Assembly: GCA_017523285.1 (NCBI GenBank)
Contig: JAFWWU010000161.1
Coordinates: 1 to 64,000, forward strand
Direction of reading: 5' to 3'
Source: Ruminococcus sp.
GTDB lineage: Bacteria > Bacillota > Clostridia > Oscillospirales > Ruminococcaceae
Length of the DNA stretch: 64,000 nt
The stretch's first letter is position 1; every line of letters begins with the position of its first letter. Below are positions 24,074 to 31,830 of this stretch, one piece after another. Below the pieces are notes generated by a model. The model made no database searches, had not been told where the DNA came from, and worked only from the letters and a program-made list of their open reading frames with translations. The position numbers and the translations under genes were made by a program.

Positions 24074-24499
24074 ATGAAAGACGGAAAATACACTATCGAA
24101 GTAACATTAAAGGGCGGCTCGGGCAAGTCTTCTATAGAGTCACCGACAGAGCTTGAAGTTGAAAACGGAGTAATGACAGCTGAAATTGTATGGAACAGTA
24201 AGAATTACACTTATATGGAGATTAACGGAGAAAAATATCTCCCTGAAAGCAATGAAGAGAATTCAACATTTCTTGTTGAAATCCCCTCACTTGATACGGA
24301 TATTGAATTTATAGCTGAAACAGTTGCAATGAGTAAGCCGAAGCAGATAGAATACTCTATGAGATTTGATTCTTCTACCGCAAAATCAGAAGGTACGTTT
24401 CCGATTTTGGCTGTTGCCGCAGGTGCAGTATTGCTTGTTGCAGGCGTGATTGCCGTTTTAGCATTTAAAAAGAAAAGGAAGAAAAATGAAAATAATTAA
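24074..24499 (+). CDS. Riboswitch-controlled beta-domain protein with C-terminal membrane anchor
   Basis: This 141-residue protein comprises one beta-rich domain (about residues 1-105, starting DGKYTIEVTLKGGSGKSS), then a membrane helix (about 110-131) and a KKKRKK tail. The C-terminal layout is that of a cell-surface anchor, yet there is no N-terminal signal peptide. An in-frame TAA lies 15 bases upstream of the ATG, so none can have been missed. A related domain is found in the lipoprotein at 28354. I recall similar domains beside iron-complex-type importers in Clostridia but cannot name the family. AGAGAGG precedes the ATG. A role in corrinoid capture is inferred from the riboswitch and neighbours only. 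Confidence 0.7.
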   Translation: MKDGKYTIEVTLKGGSGKSSIESPTELEVENGVMTAEIVWNSKNYTYMEINGEKYLPESNEENSTFLVEIPSLDTDIEFIAETVAMSKPKQIEYSMRFDSSTAKSEGTFPILAVAAGAVLLVAGVIAVLAFKKKRKKNENN

Positions 24500-25643
24500 A
24501 ACAACTGTGATTGCTGTGTTTTCGGCATTTGCACTAATGCTTTGCGGATGTTCCGATAAAAAAGCAATTCCTGAAAAACATATCGAAATCAGCGGATTGA
24601 AATTTGAAGAACGTGTGCCGCTTTACTATGCGGAGCAGTTTGCAATTGACCGATATGAAAATGGGTATTCCCTTATTCACACAATGAAAGGTGAGAGATT
24701 TCTCCTTGTTCCTGAAGGCGAGGAAATCCCCGAAAAGCTTTCAAAAGATATATCGGTAATAGAAAAGCCTGCGGATAATATTTACCTTGCCGCAACATCT
24801 GTTATGGGGCTTTTTGCAGAGCTTGAAAAGGGTGATACAGTAAAATTTTCGGGAACAAAGGCTGATGACTGGTATATAGATTATGCACGTCAGGCTATGG
24901 AAAACGGTGAAATGCTGTATGCAGGTAAATATCGTGAGCCTGATTATGAGCTTTTGCTTGAAAATGAATGCAGACTTTCAATTCAGTCTACAATGATTGA
25001 GCATTCTCCTGAAGTCAGGGATAAACTCAATGAGCTTGGTATACCTGTATTTGTGGATTATTCAAGCTATGAAAGTCATCCTCTTGGCAGAAGTGAGTGG
25101 ATTAAGGTTTACGGAGAATTGACCGATACTTCAGAGTTTGCTGACGAACTTTTTTCACAGCAGGCAGATAAGCTTAAGCAGCTGTCGGAAACTGATACGG
25201 GAAAAACAGCCGCATTCTTCTATATAAGTTCATCAGGACAAGCTGTGACACGCAAATCGGGTGATTATATCACAAAAATGATTGAGCTTGCAGGCGGAGA
25301 AAATATATTCAGAAATCTCGGTGACGATAAAGCAACTGCTTCTGTTACTCTTGAAATGGAGCAGTTTTATGAACAGGCAAAAGATGCAGATTTTATAATT
25401 TATAACAATACCATAGATGACAGCGTGGATTCAATTGACGAGCTTATTGCAAAAAATGAACTGCTCAGGGATTTCAAGGCTGTAAAGAACGGAAATGTAT
25501 GGTGTACAAGAGAAAATCTTTATCAGGAAACAATGAAGCTCGGAACAGTTATTTCTGATTTCAATTCGATTTTTACGGATAATACAAAGGTAAAGCCGAC
25601 ACAGTTTTTGTACAGATTAGAAAGCGGTGAAAGCGTTGACTAA
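24486..25643 (+). CDS. btuF: Corrinoid ABC importer substrate-binding lipoprotein (BtuF-like)
   Basis: This 385-residue exported lipoprotein has signal helix KTTVIAVFSAFALMLCGC with the lipidated Cys near residue 22. The rest has the two-lobe layout of class III (iron-siderophore/B12) binding proteins: VPLYYAEQFAIDRYENGYSL in the first lobe, VDYSSYESHPLGRSEWIKVYG before the linker, and GGENIFRNL in the second. The substrate is inferred from the upstream cobalamin riboswitch. The gene overlaps its neighbours at both ends (14 and 17 bases), fixing it in one operon with the permease and ATPase. Confidence 0.85.
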   Translation: MKIIKTTVIAVFSAFALMLCGCSDKKAIPEKHIEISGLKFEERVPLYYAEQFAIDRYENGYSLIHTMKGERFLLVPEGEEIPEKLSKDISVIEKPADNIYLAATSVMGLFAELEKGDTVKFSGTKADDWYIDYARQAMENGEMLYAGKYREPDYELLLENECRLSIQSTMIEHSPEVRDKLNELGIPVFVDYSSYESHPLGRSEWIKVYGELTDTSEFADELFSQQADKLKQLSETDTGKTAAFFYISSSGQAVTRKSGDYITKMIELAGGENIFRNLGDDKATASVTLEMEQFYEQAKDADFIIYNNTIDDSVDSIDELIAKNELLRDFKAVKNGNVWCTRENLYQETMKLGTVISDFNSIFTDNTKVKPTQFLYRLESGESVD

Positions 25644-26646
25644 AAAAAGAAATACATTAATGTTTATACTGCTTTTTATCGGAGTTTTACTTATTTTTAT
25701 TTCAAATCTGTTTACAGGCAGTGCTGACATTACATTTTTTGATGCAGTTCATGCATTTTTCGGAGAAAAGAATTACGCAGGAGATATTCTTTTTAAAATC
25801 CGTATTCCGAGAGCATTGGCGGCAATGCTTCTCGGCGGTGCATTATCACTTTCAGGGTATCTGTTGCAGACGTTTTTTCATAATCCGATTGCAGGACCTT
25901 TTGTGCTTGGAGTATCGTCGGGAGCAAAGCTTGTTGTTGCTTTAGCAATGATTTTTTCAGCTGGAATTTTCGGAACTCTCAGCTCAGCAATGCTGATTTT
26001 CTCAGCGTTTATAGGTTCGCTTATTTCTCTCGGATTTGTTCTTATCGTATCACGAAAAGTGAAGCAGATGTCGATGCTTGTCGTGTGCGGAGTTATGATA
26101 GGATATATATGCTCTGCTGTTACGGATTTTCTTGTAACATTTGCAAATGATTCGGATATTGTAAATCTTCATGACTGGTCTATGGGAACTTTTTCGGGCA
26201 CAGGCATGGATGACGTAAAGGCAATTTTTGTATTTGTGTTTTTCGGTTTTGTCGGAGCTTTTTTTCTTTCGAAACCAATCGGCGCATATATGCTCGGAGA
26301 AAGCTATGCTAAAAATATGGGTGTAAATATAAAGCTGCTTCGTGCACTTCTTATTATTTTATCAGGCTTGCTTTCTTCGGCAGTTACAGCTTTTGCAGGG
26401 CCTGTTTCGTTTGTCGGAATAGCTGTTCCGCATATTATCAGGGTGCTGTTTAAAACCTCAAAGCCGCTTGTGATGATACCAGCATGCTTTCTTGGGGGAA
26501 GTATTTTCTGCATGCTCTGCGACATGATTGCAAGAACAGTATTTGCGCCGACAGAGCTTAGTATAAGTACAGTAACTGCAATTTTTGGTGCACCTGTTGT
26601 AATTATCATAATGCTTAAAAGAAAGCGTGGCGAAATGAATGGATAA
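25627..26646 (+). CDS. btuC: Corrinoid ABC importer permease (BtuC/FecCD-like)
   Basis: This 339-residue permease has about nine to ten membrane helices. FecCD-family segments are clear: IRIPRALAAMLLGGALSLSG, FHNPIAGPFVLGVSSGA and GPVSFVGIAVPHIIRVLF, the last corresponding to the loop that contacts the ATPase. The start is GTG 25627, or possibly TTG 25636; both lie inside the end of the binding-protein gene. It overlaps the ATPase gene by 8 bases. Corrinoid specificity is inferred from the riboswitch. Confidence 0.88.
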   Translation: MKALTKKRNTLMFILLFIGVLLIFISNLFTGSADITFFDAVHAFFGEKNYAGDILFKIRIPRALAAMLLGGALSLSGYLLQTFFHNPIAGPFVLGVSSGAKLVVALAMIFSAGIFGTLSSAMLIFSAFIGSLISLGFVLIVSRKVKQMSMLVVCGVMIGYICSAVTDFLVTFANDSDIVNLHDWSMGTFSGTGMDDVKAIFVFVFFGFVGAFFLSKPIGAYMLGESYAKNMGVNIKLLRALLIILSGLLSSAVTAFAGPVSFVGIAVPHIIRVLFKTSKPLVMIPACFLGGSIFCMLCDMIARTVFAPTELSISTVTAIFGAPVVIIIMLKRKRGEMNG

Positions 26647-27394
26647 TGCATTTATCTCAGCAGATAAGCTTGCTGTCGGATATGGTAAAAAAATAATAGC
26701 GGATAATATTGAATTTTCTGTTCAGAGAGGAAAAATCCTTACTCTTATCGGGCCAAACGGTGCAGGGAAATCAACTGTGCTGAAAACGCTTGCGGGGTAT
26801 CTTAAAAAGCTTGGCGGCAGGGTAGTGATAGACGGAGAAAGCTCTGATAAATATTCCGAAAAGGAAATGGCAAAAAAGCTTTCGGTTGTGCTGACAGAGC
26901 GTATAAAGCCTGAGCTTATGACGTGCAGAGAGGTTGTTGAAACGGGAAGATATCCATACACAGGAAGCTTCGGAATACTCTCTGAAAACGACAATGAAAT
27001 TGTAGATAAAGCGATTGAAACTGTATCAATGCGGGATTTTTCGGGAATGTATTTTGATTCGGTCAGCGACGGTCAGCGTCAGAGGGTAATGCTTGCCCGT
27101 GCAATATGTCAGGAGCCTGATATTTTAATTCTTGACGAGCCGACATCATATCTTGATATACATCATAAAATCCATTTTCTTGAGCTTCTGCGTAAGCTTG
27201 CAACGGAAAATAAAATAGCTGTTATAATGTCGATGCACGAGCTTGATTTTGCAGAGAAGATCTCTGATTATATTCTGTGCATAAAAGACGGAAAAGCGGT
27301 ACTTTCAGGGACACCTGCTGAAATATTTACAGCTGAAAATATTATGGAGCTTTATGATATCTCAGAGAATCTGTATAAAAAATATTTTGTTTAA
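26639..27394 (+). CDS. btuD: Corrinoid ABC importer ATPase (BtuD/FecE-like)
   Basis: This 251-residue ATPase has Walker A LIGPNGAGKSTVLKTLAGYL near residue 38, signature VSDGQRQRVMLARAI, Walker B DILILDEPTSYLDI and H-loop MSMHELDFAEK. The signature has Asp in place of the first Gly of SGGQ, a variation seen in some iron-complex ATPases. It couples ATP use to the FecCD-type permease upstream. It is followed after a 45-base gap by the chelatase-like gene, with no terminator in between. Confidence 0.88.
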   Translation: MDNAFISADKLAVGYGKKIIADNIEFSVQRGKILTLIGPNGAGKSTVLKTLAGYLKKLGGRVVIDGESSDKYSEKEMAKKLSVVLTERIKPELMTCREVVETGRYPYTGSFGILSENDNEIVDKAIETVSMRDFSGMYFDSVSDGQRQRVMLARAICQEPDILILDEPTSYLDIHHKIHFLELLRKLATENKIAVIMSMHELDFAEKISDYILCIKDGKAVLSGTPAEIFTAENIMELYDISENLYKKYFV

Positions 27395-27439
27395 ACAAAT
27401 GAAATATATAAATATAAATTAAGAAGGATGGTTATTTAA

Positions 27440-28300
27440 ATGAGAAAAAGTAAAAAAGCAATTATTATGGCAGGTCTTATGGCGGCAACCCTGACTGTTG
27501 GCGGTTGTAAAAAAGAAGAAAAGACTCCTGTTATTCTTGCGGTAAGCTTCGGTACAAGCTATGACGACAACAGAGAGGAAACAATCGGTGCTGTTGAAAA
27601 GGCAATTGAAAACGCTAATTCCGATTATGAAATCAGACGTGCATTTACAAGTCAGATTGTAATTGATGTTATCAAGGAGAATAACGGAGAAAAAATTGAT
27701 AACGTTGAAGAGGCATTTAAAAAGCTTGTGGATGACGGAGTTAAAGAACTTGTAGTTCAGCCTACACACGTTATCAGCGGTTATGAATATGATGACCTTA
27801 TGGTAATTGTTGAAGAATATGAGAAGAAGTTCGATAAAATTACAGTAGGTAAGCCGCTTCTTTCTGATGATTCGGATTATACGAAGCTTGCGGATATTCT
27901 CGTAGAGGATACAAAGGAATATAATAACAAAGATACGGCTGTTGTATTCATGGGGCATGGCACACATCATGAAGCAAACGCTTCATATAGCAAGCTTCAG
28001 GATGAATTGGTTTCTAAAGGAAATGATAATTACTACATAGGAACAGTTGAAGGCTCTCCGGCTCTTGAAGATGTTATCACAGCTGTAAAGAAGAACGGAT
28101 AGTCAAAGGTTGTTCTTCAGCCTCTTATGGTAGTTGCAGGTGACCATGCTAACAACGATATGGCAAGTGACGAGGAAGGAAGCTGGAAGCTTGCATTTGA
28201 AGCAGAGGGAATTGACGTTGAGTGTGTATTAAGAGGTCTTGGCTCAATCGAAGCCGTACAGGATATGTATGTTTCACATACTGCCGACGCAATAAAGTAA
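27440..28300 (+). pseudogene. cbiK: Exported CbiK-like cobaltochelatase interrupted by an in-frame amber codon
   Basis: Codons 1-220 encode a lipoprotein signal (MKKSK-like start, lipobox TVGGC, Cys 23) and most of a sirohydrochlorin cobaltochelatase, including VFMGHGTHHEA with the first catalytic His. Codon 221 is TAG (28100-28102). The same frame then continues for 65 codons as SKVVLQPLMVVAGDHANNDM and on to a natural TAA at 28298-28300. That part supplies the second catalytic His (in AGDHANND) and the normal C-terminus. Homologues have Tyr or similar at this spot (KKxGY-KV), so one base change from TAT or TAC explains it. It may be a recent mutation, a sequencing error, or suppressed. AGAAGGA lies before the ATG. 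Confidence 0.8.
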
Positions 28301-28307
28301 TATCATT

Positions 28308-28340
28308 ATGCCGCAGGCTTATAGCCTACGGCATAAATTT
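28308..28340 (+). terminator. Hairpin between the cbiK-like gene and the surface lipoprotein gene
   Basis: ATGCCGCAGGCT (28308-28319) pairs with AGCCTACGGCAT (28323-28334), with one mismatch, around the loop TAT. Only a weak AAATTTTA follows, so it may attenuate rather than stop transcription. Confidence 0.5.
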
Positions 28341-28353
28341 TAAGGTGATGATA

Positions 28354-28896
28354 ATGAAAAGAATAATTGCAGTTATAATGTTTCTTATTGGGGTAATGTG
28401 TTTTTCTTCATGCGAAGAAAAAGAAATGAAGCCGATTTATGCAGAAAGGCTGAATGACGGAACATACAGTATAGAGGTGAAATCAAGCTCATCTATGTTC
28501 AGGGTTATTGATTGTAAGCTTACGGTTGATGACAGTGAAATGACTGCGGTGATTACATTAAGCGGAACGGGCTATGAGAAAGTATATGTGGGAACAAGTG
28601 AACAGGCGAATAGTGCTTCTGAAAACAATTTTTCGTATTTTACAGAAACAACTGAGGGAAAGTATTGCTATACAATTCCTGTTGAAGCGCTTGATAAAAA
28701 AATTGCTTGTGCAGGATTCAGCACACGAAAGCAGAAATGGTATGACAGAACGCTTGTATTCAAATCGGAAACTCTGGCTGAAGAAGCGTTGAAATCCGAG
28801 CCTGTTCCTGTTATAATAATATTGTCAGTTATTCTGGCTGTGGTTTTTGCGGTGATTGGAATTGCTGTAAGATGCTTAAAGAAAAGAGGAAAATAA
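28354..28896 (+). CDS. Surface lipoprotein related to the riboswitch-proximal beta-domain protein
   Basis: This 180-residue protein begins with a lipoprotein signal (IIAVIMFLIGVMCFSSC, lipobox FSSC). A beta-rich domain starts at NDGTYSIEV and ends near LVFKSE, followed by a second hydrophobic helix (about residues 152-173) and a KKRGK tail. The DG-Y-IEV start, the IPVEALD segment and the helix-plus-basic ending mirror the 24074 protein, so they are paralogues. It is thus anchored at both ends. ATG 28354 has AAGGTG upstream; an earlier in-frame ATG (28348) is too close to that site. The stop codon overlaps the cobA start. A corrinoid-related role is inferred from context. Confidence 0.7.
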   Translation: MKRIIAVIMFLIGVMCFSSCEEKEMKPIYAERLNDGTYSIEVKSSSSMFRVIDCKLTVDDSEMTAVITLSGTGYEKVYVGTSEQANSASENNFSYFTETTEGKYCYTIPVEALDKKIACAGFSTRKQKWYDRTLVFKSETLAEEALKSEPVPVIIILSVILAVVFAVIGIAVRCLKKRGK

Positions 28897-29405
28897 TGGG
28901 ACTTCTTCACATATACTGCGGTGACGGAAAAGGCAAGACTACCGCCGCAATCGGACTTGCTGTAAGGGCAGCTGGGGCAGGAATGAAAGTCTGTTTTGTT
29001 CAGCTTATGAAGGGCAGAGATACTGCTGAACTTTCAGTGCTTAATCATATTTCAGATATAAGCGTTAAACGCTGTGATAAGGATTACGGTTTTTTCAGAA
29101 ATATGACCGATAATGATAAAGCGGAGATAACAGCGTGCCATAATGAAATGCTGAAAAATGCGTTTAAAGGTGATTATGATATGATTATTCTTGATGAATT
29201 CAATTCAGCTTATCATTATGGTCTTTTGGATAAAGAATTTGCAAAACATCTTATATTAAACGACAGAGAGTATTGCGAAACAGTGCTTACAGGACGTAAT
29301 CCTGATGAGGTGTTTTTGAAATCGGCAGATTATGTGAGTGAAATATGCTGTGTAAGGCATCCATACAAAAAAGGAATTTCCGCAAGAAAGGGGATAGAAT
29401 ATTGA
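28896..29405 (+). CDS. cobA: ATP:corrinoid adenosyltransferase (CobA/CobO/BtuR)
   Basis: This 169-residue enzyme adds the adenosyl group to corrinoids. It has the P-loop IYCGDGKGKTTAAIGLAVRA near the N-terminus, VCFVQLMKGRDTAEL, and the Walker B-like MIILDEFNSAYHYG. The last third ends with VSEICCVRHPYKKGISARKG, typical of this family. It can act both on newly imported cobinamide or cobalamin and in synthesis. ATG 28896 overlaps the preceding stop (TAATG), with AGAGGA upstream. It overlaps cbiC by 4 bases. Confidence 0.95.
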   Translation: MGLLHIYCGDGKGKTTAAIGLAVRAAGAGMKVCFVQLMKGRDTAELSVLNHISDISVKRCDKDYGFFRNMTDNDKAEITACHNEMLKNAFKGDYDMIILDEFNSAYHYGLLDKEFAKHLILNDREYCETVLTGRNPDEVFLKSADYVSEICCVRHPYKKGISARKGIEY

Positions 29406-30031
29406 AGCCTGAATATGTACTTCCGAATGAAATTGAAAAAAGAAGCTTTGAGATTATCGAAAGCGAGCTTGGCGGCAGAGCTATTCCCGAGGAAATAAAG
29501 CCGATAGTTATGCGTGTAATTCATACAACTGCCGATTTTGATTATTATGATAATCTATGTTTTTCAGATAATGCTGTGGAAACGGCTCTTGAAGCGATAA
29601 AAAACGGGGCTGTTTTTGTTACGGATACTAATATGGCGAAATCGGGGATAAAAAAAGCTGCACTTAAAAAGCTTGGCTGTGAGGCGGTTTGTTTTATGTC
29701 TGATGAGGATGTTGCCGAAGCGGCAAGAAAAAACAATACAACAAGAGCAACAGCCGCTGTTGACAAGGCGGCGAAAATCGGAAAGCCTGTGATTTTTGCG
29801 GCAGGTAACGCTCCGACTGCGCTTATACGTCTTAACGAGCTTATTGGAAAGGGCGTTTTTTCTCCGAAGCTTGTTATAGGAGTGCCTGTCGGCTTTGTAA
29901 ATGTTGTTCAGTCTAAGGAAATGATTATGGATTCAGGCGTTCCGTATATAGTTGCAAAGGGGCGTAAAGGCGGAAGCAATGTTGCCGCCGCAATATGCAA
30001 TGCCCTGCTTTATATGGCGGGTGGGAGATAA
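29402..30031 (+). CDS. cbiC: Cobalt-precorrin-8 methylmutase CbiC/CobH
   Basis: This 209-residue enzyme moves the C11 methyl to C12 to give cobyrinate. IEKRSFEIIESELGG near the N-terminus, VIHTTADFDYYDNLCFS with the catalytic His, VTDTNMAKSGI, and FAAGNAPTALIRLNELI are classic CbiC segments. The start is TTG 29402, overlapping the cobA stop (TTGA), with AAAGGGG 8 bases upstream; the family N-terminus begins just there. It is separated from the main cbi operon and placed under the riboswitch locus. Precorrin-2 methylase cbiL is still missing from the window. Confidence 0.94.
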   Translation: MKPEYVLPNEIEKRSFEIIESELGGRAIPEEIKPIVMRVIHTTADFDYYDNLCFSDNAVETALEAIKNGAVFVTDTNMAKSGIKKAALKKLGCEAVCFMSDEDVAEAARKNNTTRATAAVDKAAKIGKPVIFAAGNAPTALIRLNELIGKGVFSPKLVIGVPVGFVNVVQSKEMIMDSGVPYIVAKGRKGGSNVAAAICNALLYMAGGR

Positions 30032-30037
30032 AAAATA

Positions 30038-30067
30038 TTGACATAGGTTTATATGCTGTGATATAAT
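30038..30067 (+). promoter_or_regulatory. Sigma-A promoter of the DUF5104-like lipoprotein pair
   Basis: A perfect TTGACA (30038-30043) and a perfect TATAAT (30062-30067) are separated by 18 bases. The site begins 7 bases after the cbiC stop. No clear terminator for the B12 locus precedes it. Confidence 0.85.
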
Positions 30068-30108
30068 TAAAAAAATTATGCATATCATATTTGGAAGAAA
30101 GTGATAAA

Positions 30109-30603
30109 ATGAAAAAAATAATATATATACTAACATCACTAATAATGCTTATATCATTTACAGCATGTGATGAAGATGAAGAATATGTATCACCAACCGA
30201 ACAAGCTGAAAATAATATTGAGATAATAATTAATGCAATAAATGAAAATAATACTTTAATGATAAAAGAAATGCTAAGTGAGGATGTTATTTCTGATTAT
30301 TCAGATATAGATTCAAGACTTGATAAGATGTTGGAATTTGTTGATGGTGAAATAGTTTCTTATGATGAACCAGTAGGTTCGGCTTGTGGTAGTATTGAGA
30401 AAAAAGATACGGGTGCAAAAATAAAGAGTTTAACAACAAATAAAGGAACTGAATATTATATTGCTATAAAAGAGTGGTATAGCTATGATGAAGCACCTGA
30501 ACAGGTAGGTGTATATAATATAACCATAAAGAATCTTTCGGAATTGGCACTTGATTCAGAATCAACAGAAGCAATTTTCAGATTGCTTAACAGCAGTAAT
30601 TGA
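30109..30603 (+). CDS. DUF5104-like lipoprotein, copy 1
   Basis: This 164-residue lipoprotein has signal MKKIIYILTSLIMLISFTAC with Cys 20 as the lipidated residue, followed by an acidic DEDEEY stretch. The mature domain has NENNTLMIKEMLSED, DGEIVSYDEPVG and a beta-rich C-terminal half. The layout and the DGEIVSYDEP segment fit DUF5104-like lipoproteins, common in Clostridia and without known function. ATG 30109 aligns with copy 2 and follows GGAAG; the ATG 18 bases earlier would add six residues before the signal. Base composition is more AT-rich than the B12 genes. Confidence 0.7.
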   Translation: MKKIIYILTSLIMLISFTACDEDEEYVSPTEQAENNIEIIINAINENNTLMIKEMLSEDVISDYSDIDSRLDKMLEFVDGEIVSYDEPVGSACGSIEKKDTGAKIKSLTTNKGTEYYIAIKEWYSYDEAPEQVGVYNITIKNLSELALDSESTEAIFRLLNSSN

Positions 30604-30642
30604 TAAATTTATAAAGGAGAGTATATATAATTTTTTAGATAT

Positions 30643-31164
30643 ATGAAGTATAGGAATATGATAAAAAGAATAATATATATATTTACAACATTGCTGATGC
30701 TTATATCATTTACATCATGTGATGAAGATGAAGAATATAAAACGCCTGATCAGATAGCTACTGAAACACAAGCAGAAATAATGGAATGCTTTGTAAATAA
30801 AGACAAAGAAACATTAAAAGGATTTTTTAGCGAATATGTAATTAATAAATACCCTGATATTGATTCACAGATAGACGAAGCATTCAACTTTCTTGACGGC
30901 GAAATAGTTTCTTATGATGAGCCGAATTCAAGTGCAAGCGGTCCGTCTGACAGAAAAAGCTATGGCGGTGATACAAGAAACATATTAACAATTAAAAATA
31001 CGGAGTATAGAATCGTTTTTCGTGGACGTTTAACCAGTGATGATGAACCAGAAAGAATAGGCGTTAGATGTATAACCGTAATTAATATGACAGAAAGTAA
31101 TAAATATGCAAATAGCGATTCAAAAAAAGAGGAGTGTAAGATTTACATCGGCGATCCGTTATAA
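30643..31164 (+). CDS. DUF5104-like lipoprotein, copy 2
   Basis: This 173-residue lipoprotein is a tandem paralogue of the preceding gene. They share IIYI-T-L-MLISFT-CDEDEEY in the signal, PDIDSQID against SDIDSRLD, and the identical DGEIVSYDEP. The ATG at 30643 has no well-spaced ribosome site. ATG 30658, five codons later, aligns better with copy 1, so the true start may be there. A hairpin terminator follows at 31200. Its function is unknown. Tandem duplication in an AT-rich segment is typical of lineage-specific accessory genes. Confidence 0.68.
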   Translation: MKYRNMIKRIIYIFTTLLMLISFTSCDEDEEYKTPDQIATETQAEIMECFVNKDKETLKGFFSEYVINKYPDIDSQIDEAFNFLDGEIVSYDEPNSSASGPSDRKSYGGDTRNILTIKNTEYRIVFRGRLTSDDEPERIGVRCITVINMTESNKYANSDSKKEECKIYIGDPL

Positions 31165-31199
31165 ATCTTGTTGTTTTCTATTTCAATTTATAATAAATC

Positions 31200-31235
31200 A
31201 AGGCTTCCCAAATCAACGGGAAGCCTTTAATATTA
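31200..31235 (+). terminator. Terminator, copy 1 of a duplicated hairpin
   Basis: AAGGCTTCCC (31200-31209) pairs perfectly with GGGAAGCCTT (31218-31227) around AAATCAAC. A T/A-rich run follows. The 24-base core, including the loop, is identical to that at 31768-31791. Confidence 0.85.
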
Positions 31236-31243
31236 TTTTATGG

Positions 31244-31657
31244 TCACAATATATTTCTGTAATTCCATGGAATGTCATTAGAAGGAGAATTATAAAAATC
31301 AATCAGTCTATCATATTGGAAGATAATTATAGTCATTACTAATGCTATAATAAACAAGAATAGATATATTGCGGTTTTGAGCTTGGTTAAATTCTTTTTA
31401 GTATGTTCCCAGACCATTATTATTATCATTACAATTAATATGATAATAGTGAGTTTGGAAAAAGAATAAGTGAATATTGATACTCCCTTTGCGAAATCAT
31501 CATTTTCTAAGAAAGGCTTTTCTTTCATAAAAAATAATATTCTATACAAATTTAAGTTATACTTCCAACTTATGAAATGGATGGTATCTGAAAAATAAAA
31601 CATTATCAAGAGCAAGAATGCTAATAGAAAAGCAAAAAAACGTTTGTTGTTTTTCAT
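31244..31657 (-). CDS. Small membrane protein of unknown family
   Basis: This 137-residue, very AT-rich and Ile/Phe-rich protein has three predicted membrane helices (about residues 6-24, 66-83 and 93-112) and a polar C-terminal tail. I recognise no motif. It has its own minus-strand promoter (31716-31688) and GAGGAC ahead of the ATG. It is bracketed by two identical terminator hairpins and oriented against everything around it, so it may have been inserted or rearranged here. No function can be proposed. Confidence 0.55.
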   Translation of the reverse strand: MKNNKRFFAFLLAFLLLIMFYFSDTIHFISWKYNLNLYRILFFMKEKPFLENDDFAKGVSIFTYSFSKLTIIILIVMIIIMVWEHTKKNLTKLKTAIYLFLFIIALVMTIIIFQYDRLIDFYNSPSNDIPWNYRNIL

Positions 31658-31687
31658 GTGTTATGTCCTCACGATAAATTTTATTAT

Positions 31688-31716
31688 ATTTTAACATAGT
31701 ATTTGAGAGATTGCAA
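31688..31716 (-). promoter_or_regulatory. Sigma-A promoter of the 31657 membrane protein gene
   Basis: On the minus strand, TTGCAA (31716-31711) and TAAAAT (31693-31688) are separated by 17 bases, about 30 bases from the start codon. Confidence 0.65.
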
Positions 31717-31766
31717 CTATAGATATATAAGTTTTTATTATTTGTTATATGTTATTAAACAATTTA

Positions 31767-31796
31767 TGGCTTCCCAAATCAACGGGAAGCCTTTTT
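31767..31796 (+). terminator. Orphan terminator, copy 2 of the duplicated hairpin
   Basis: GGCTTCCC pairs with GGGAAGCC (31768-31775 and 31784-31791), with the same AAATCAAC loop as copy 1, and is followed by TTTTT. On the plus strand no gene precedes it, so it has nothing obvious to terminate. Confidence 0.8.
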
Positions 31797-31830
31797 CTGA
31801 AAATTTCCAAAATAAATTTCAAATCAGCTA

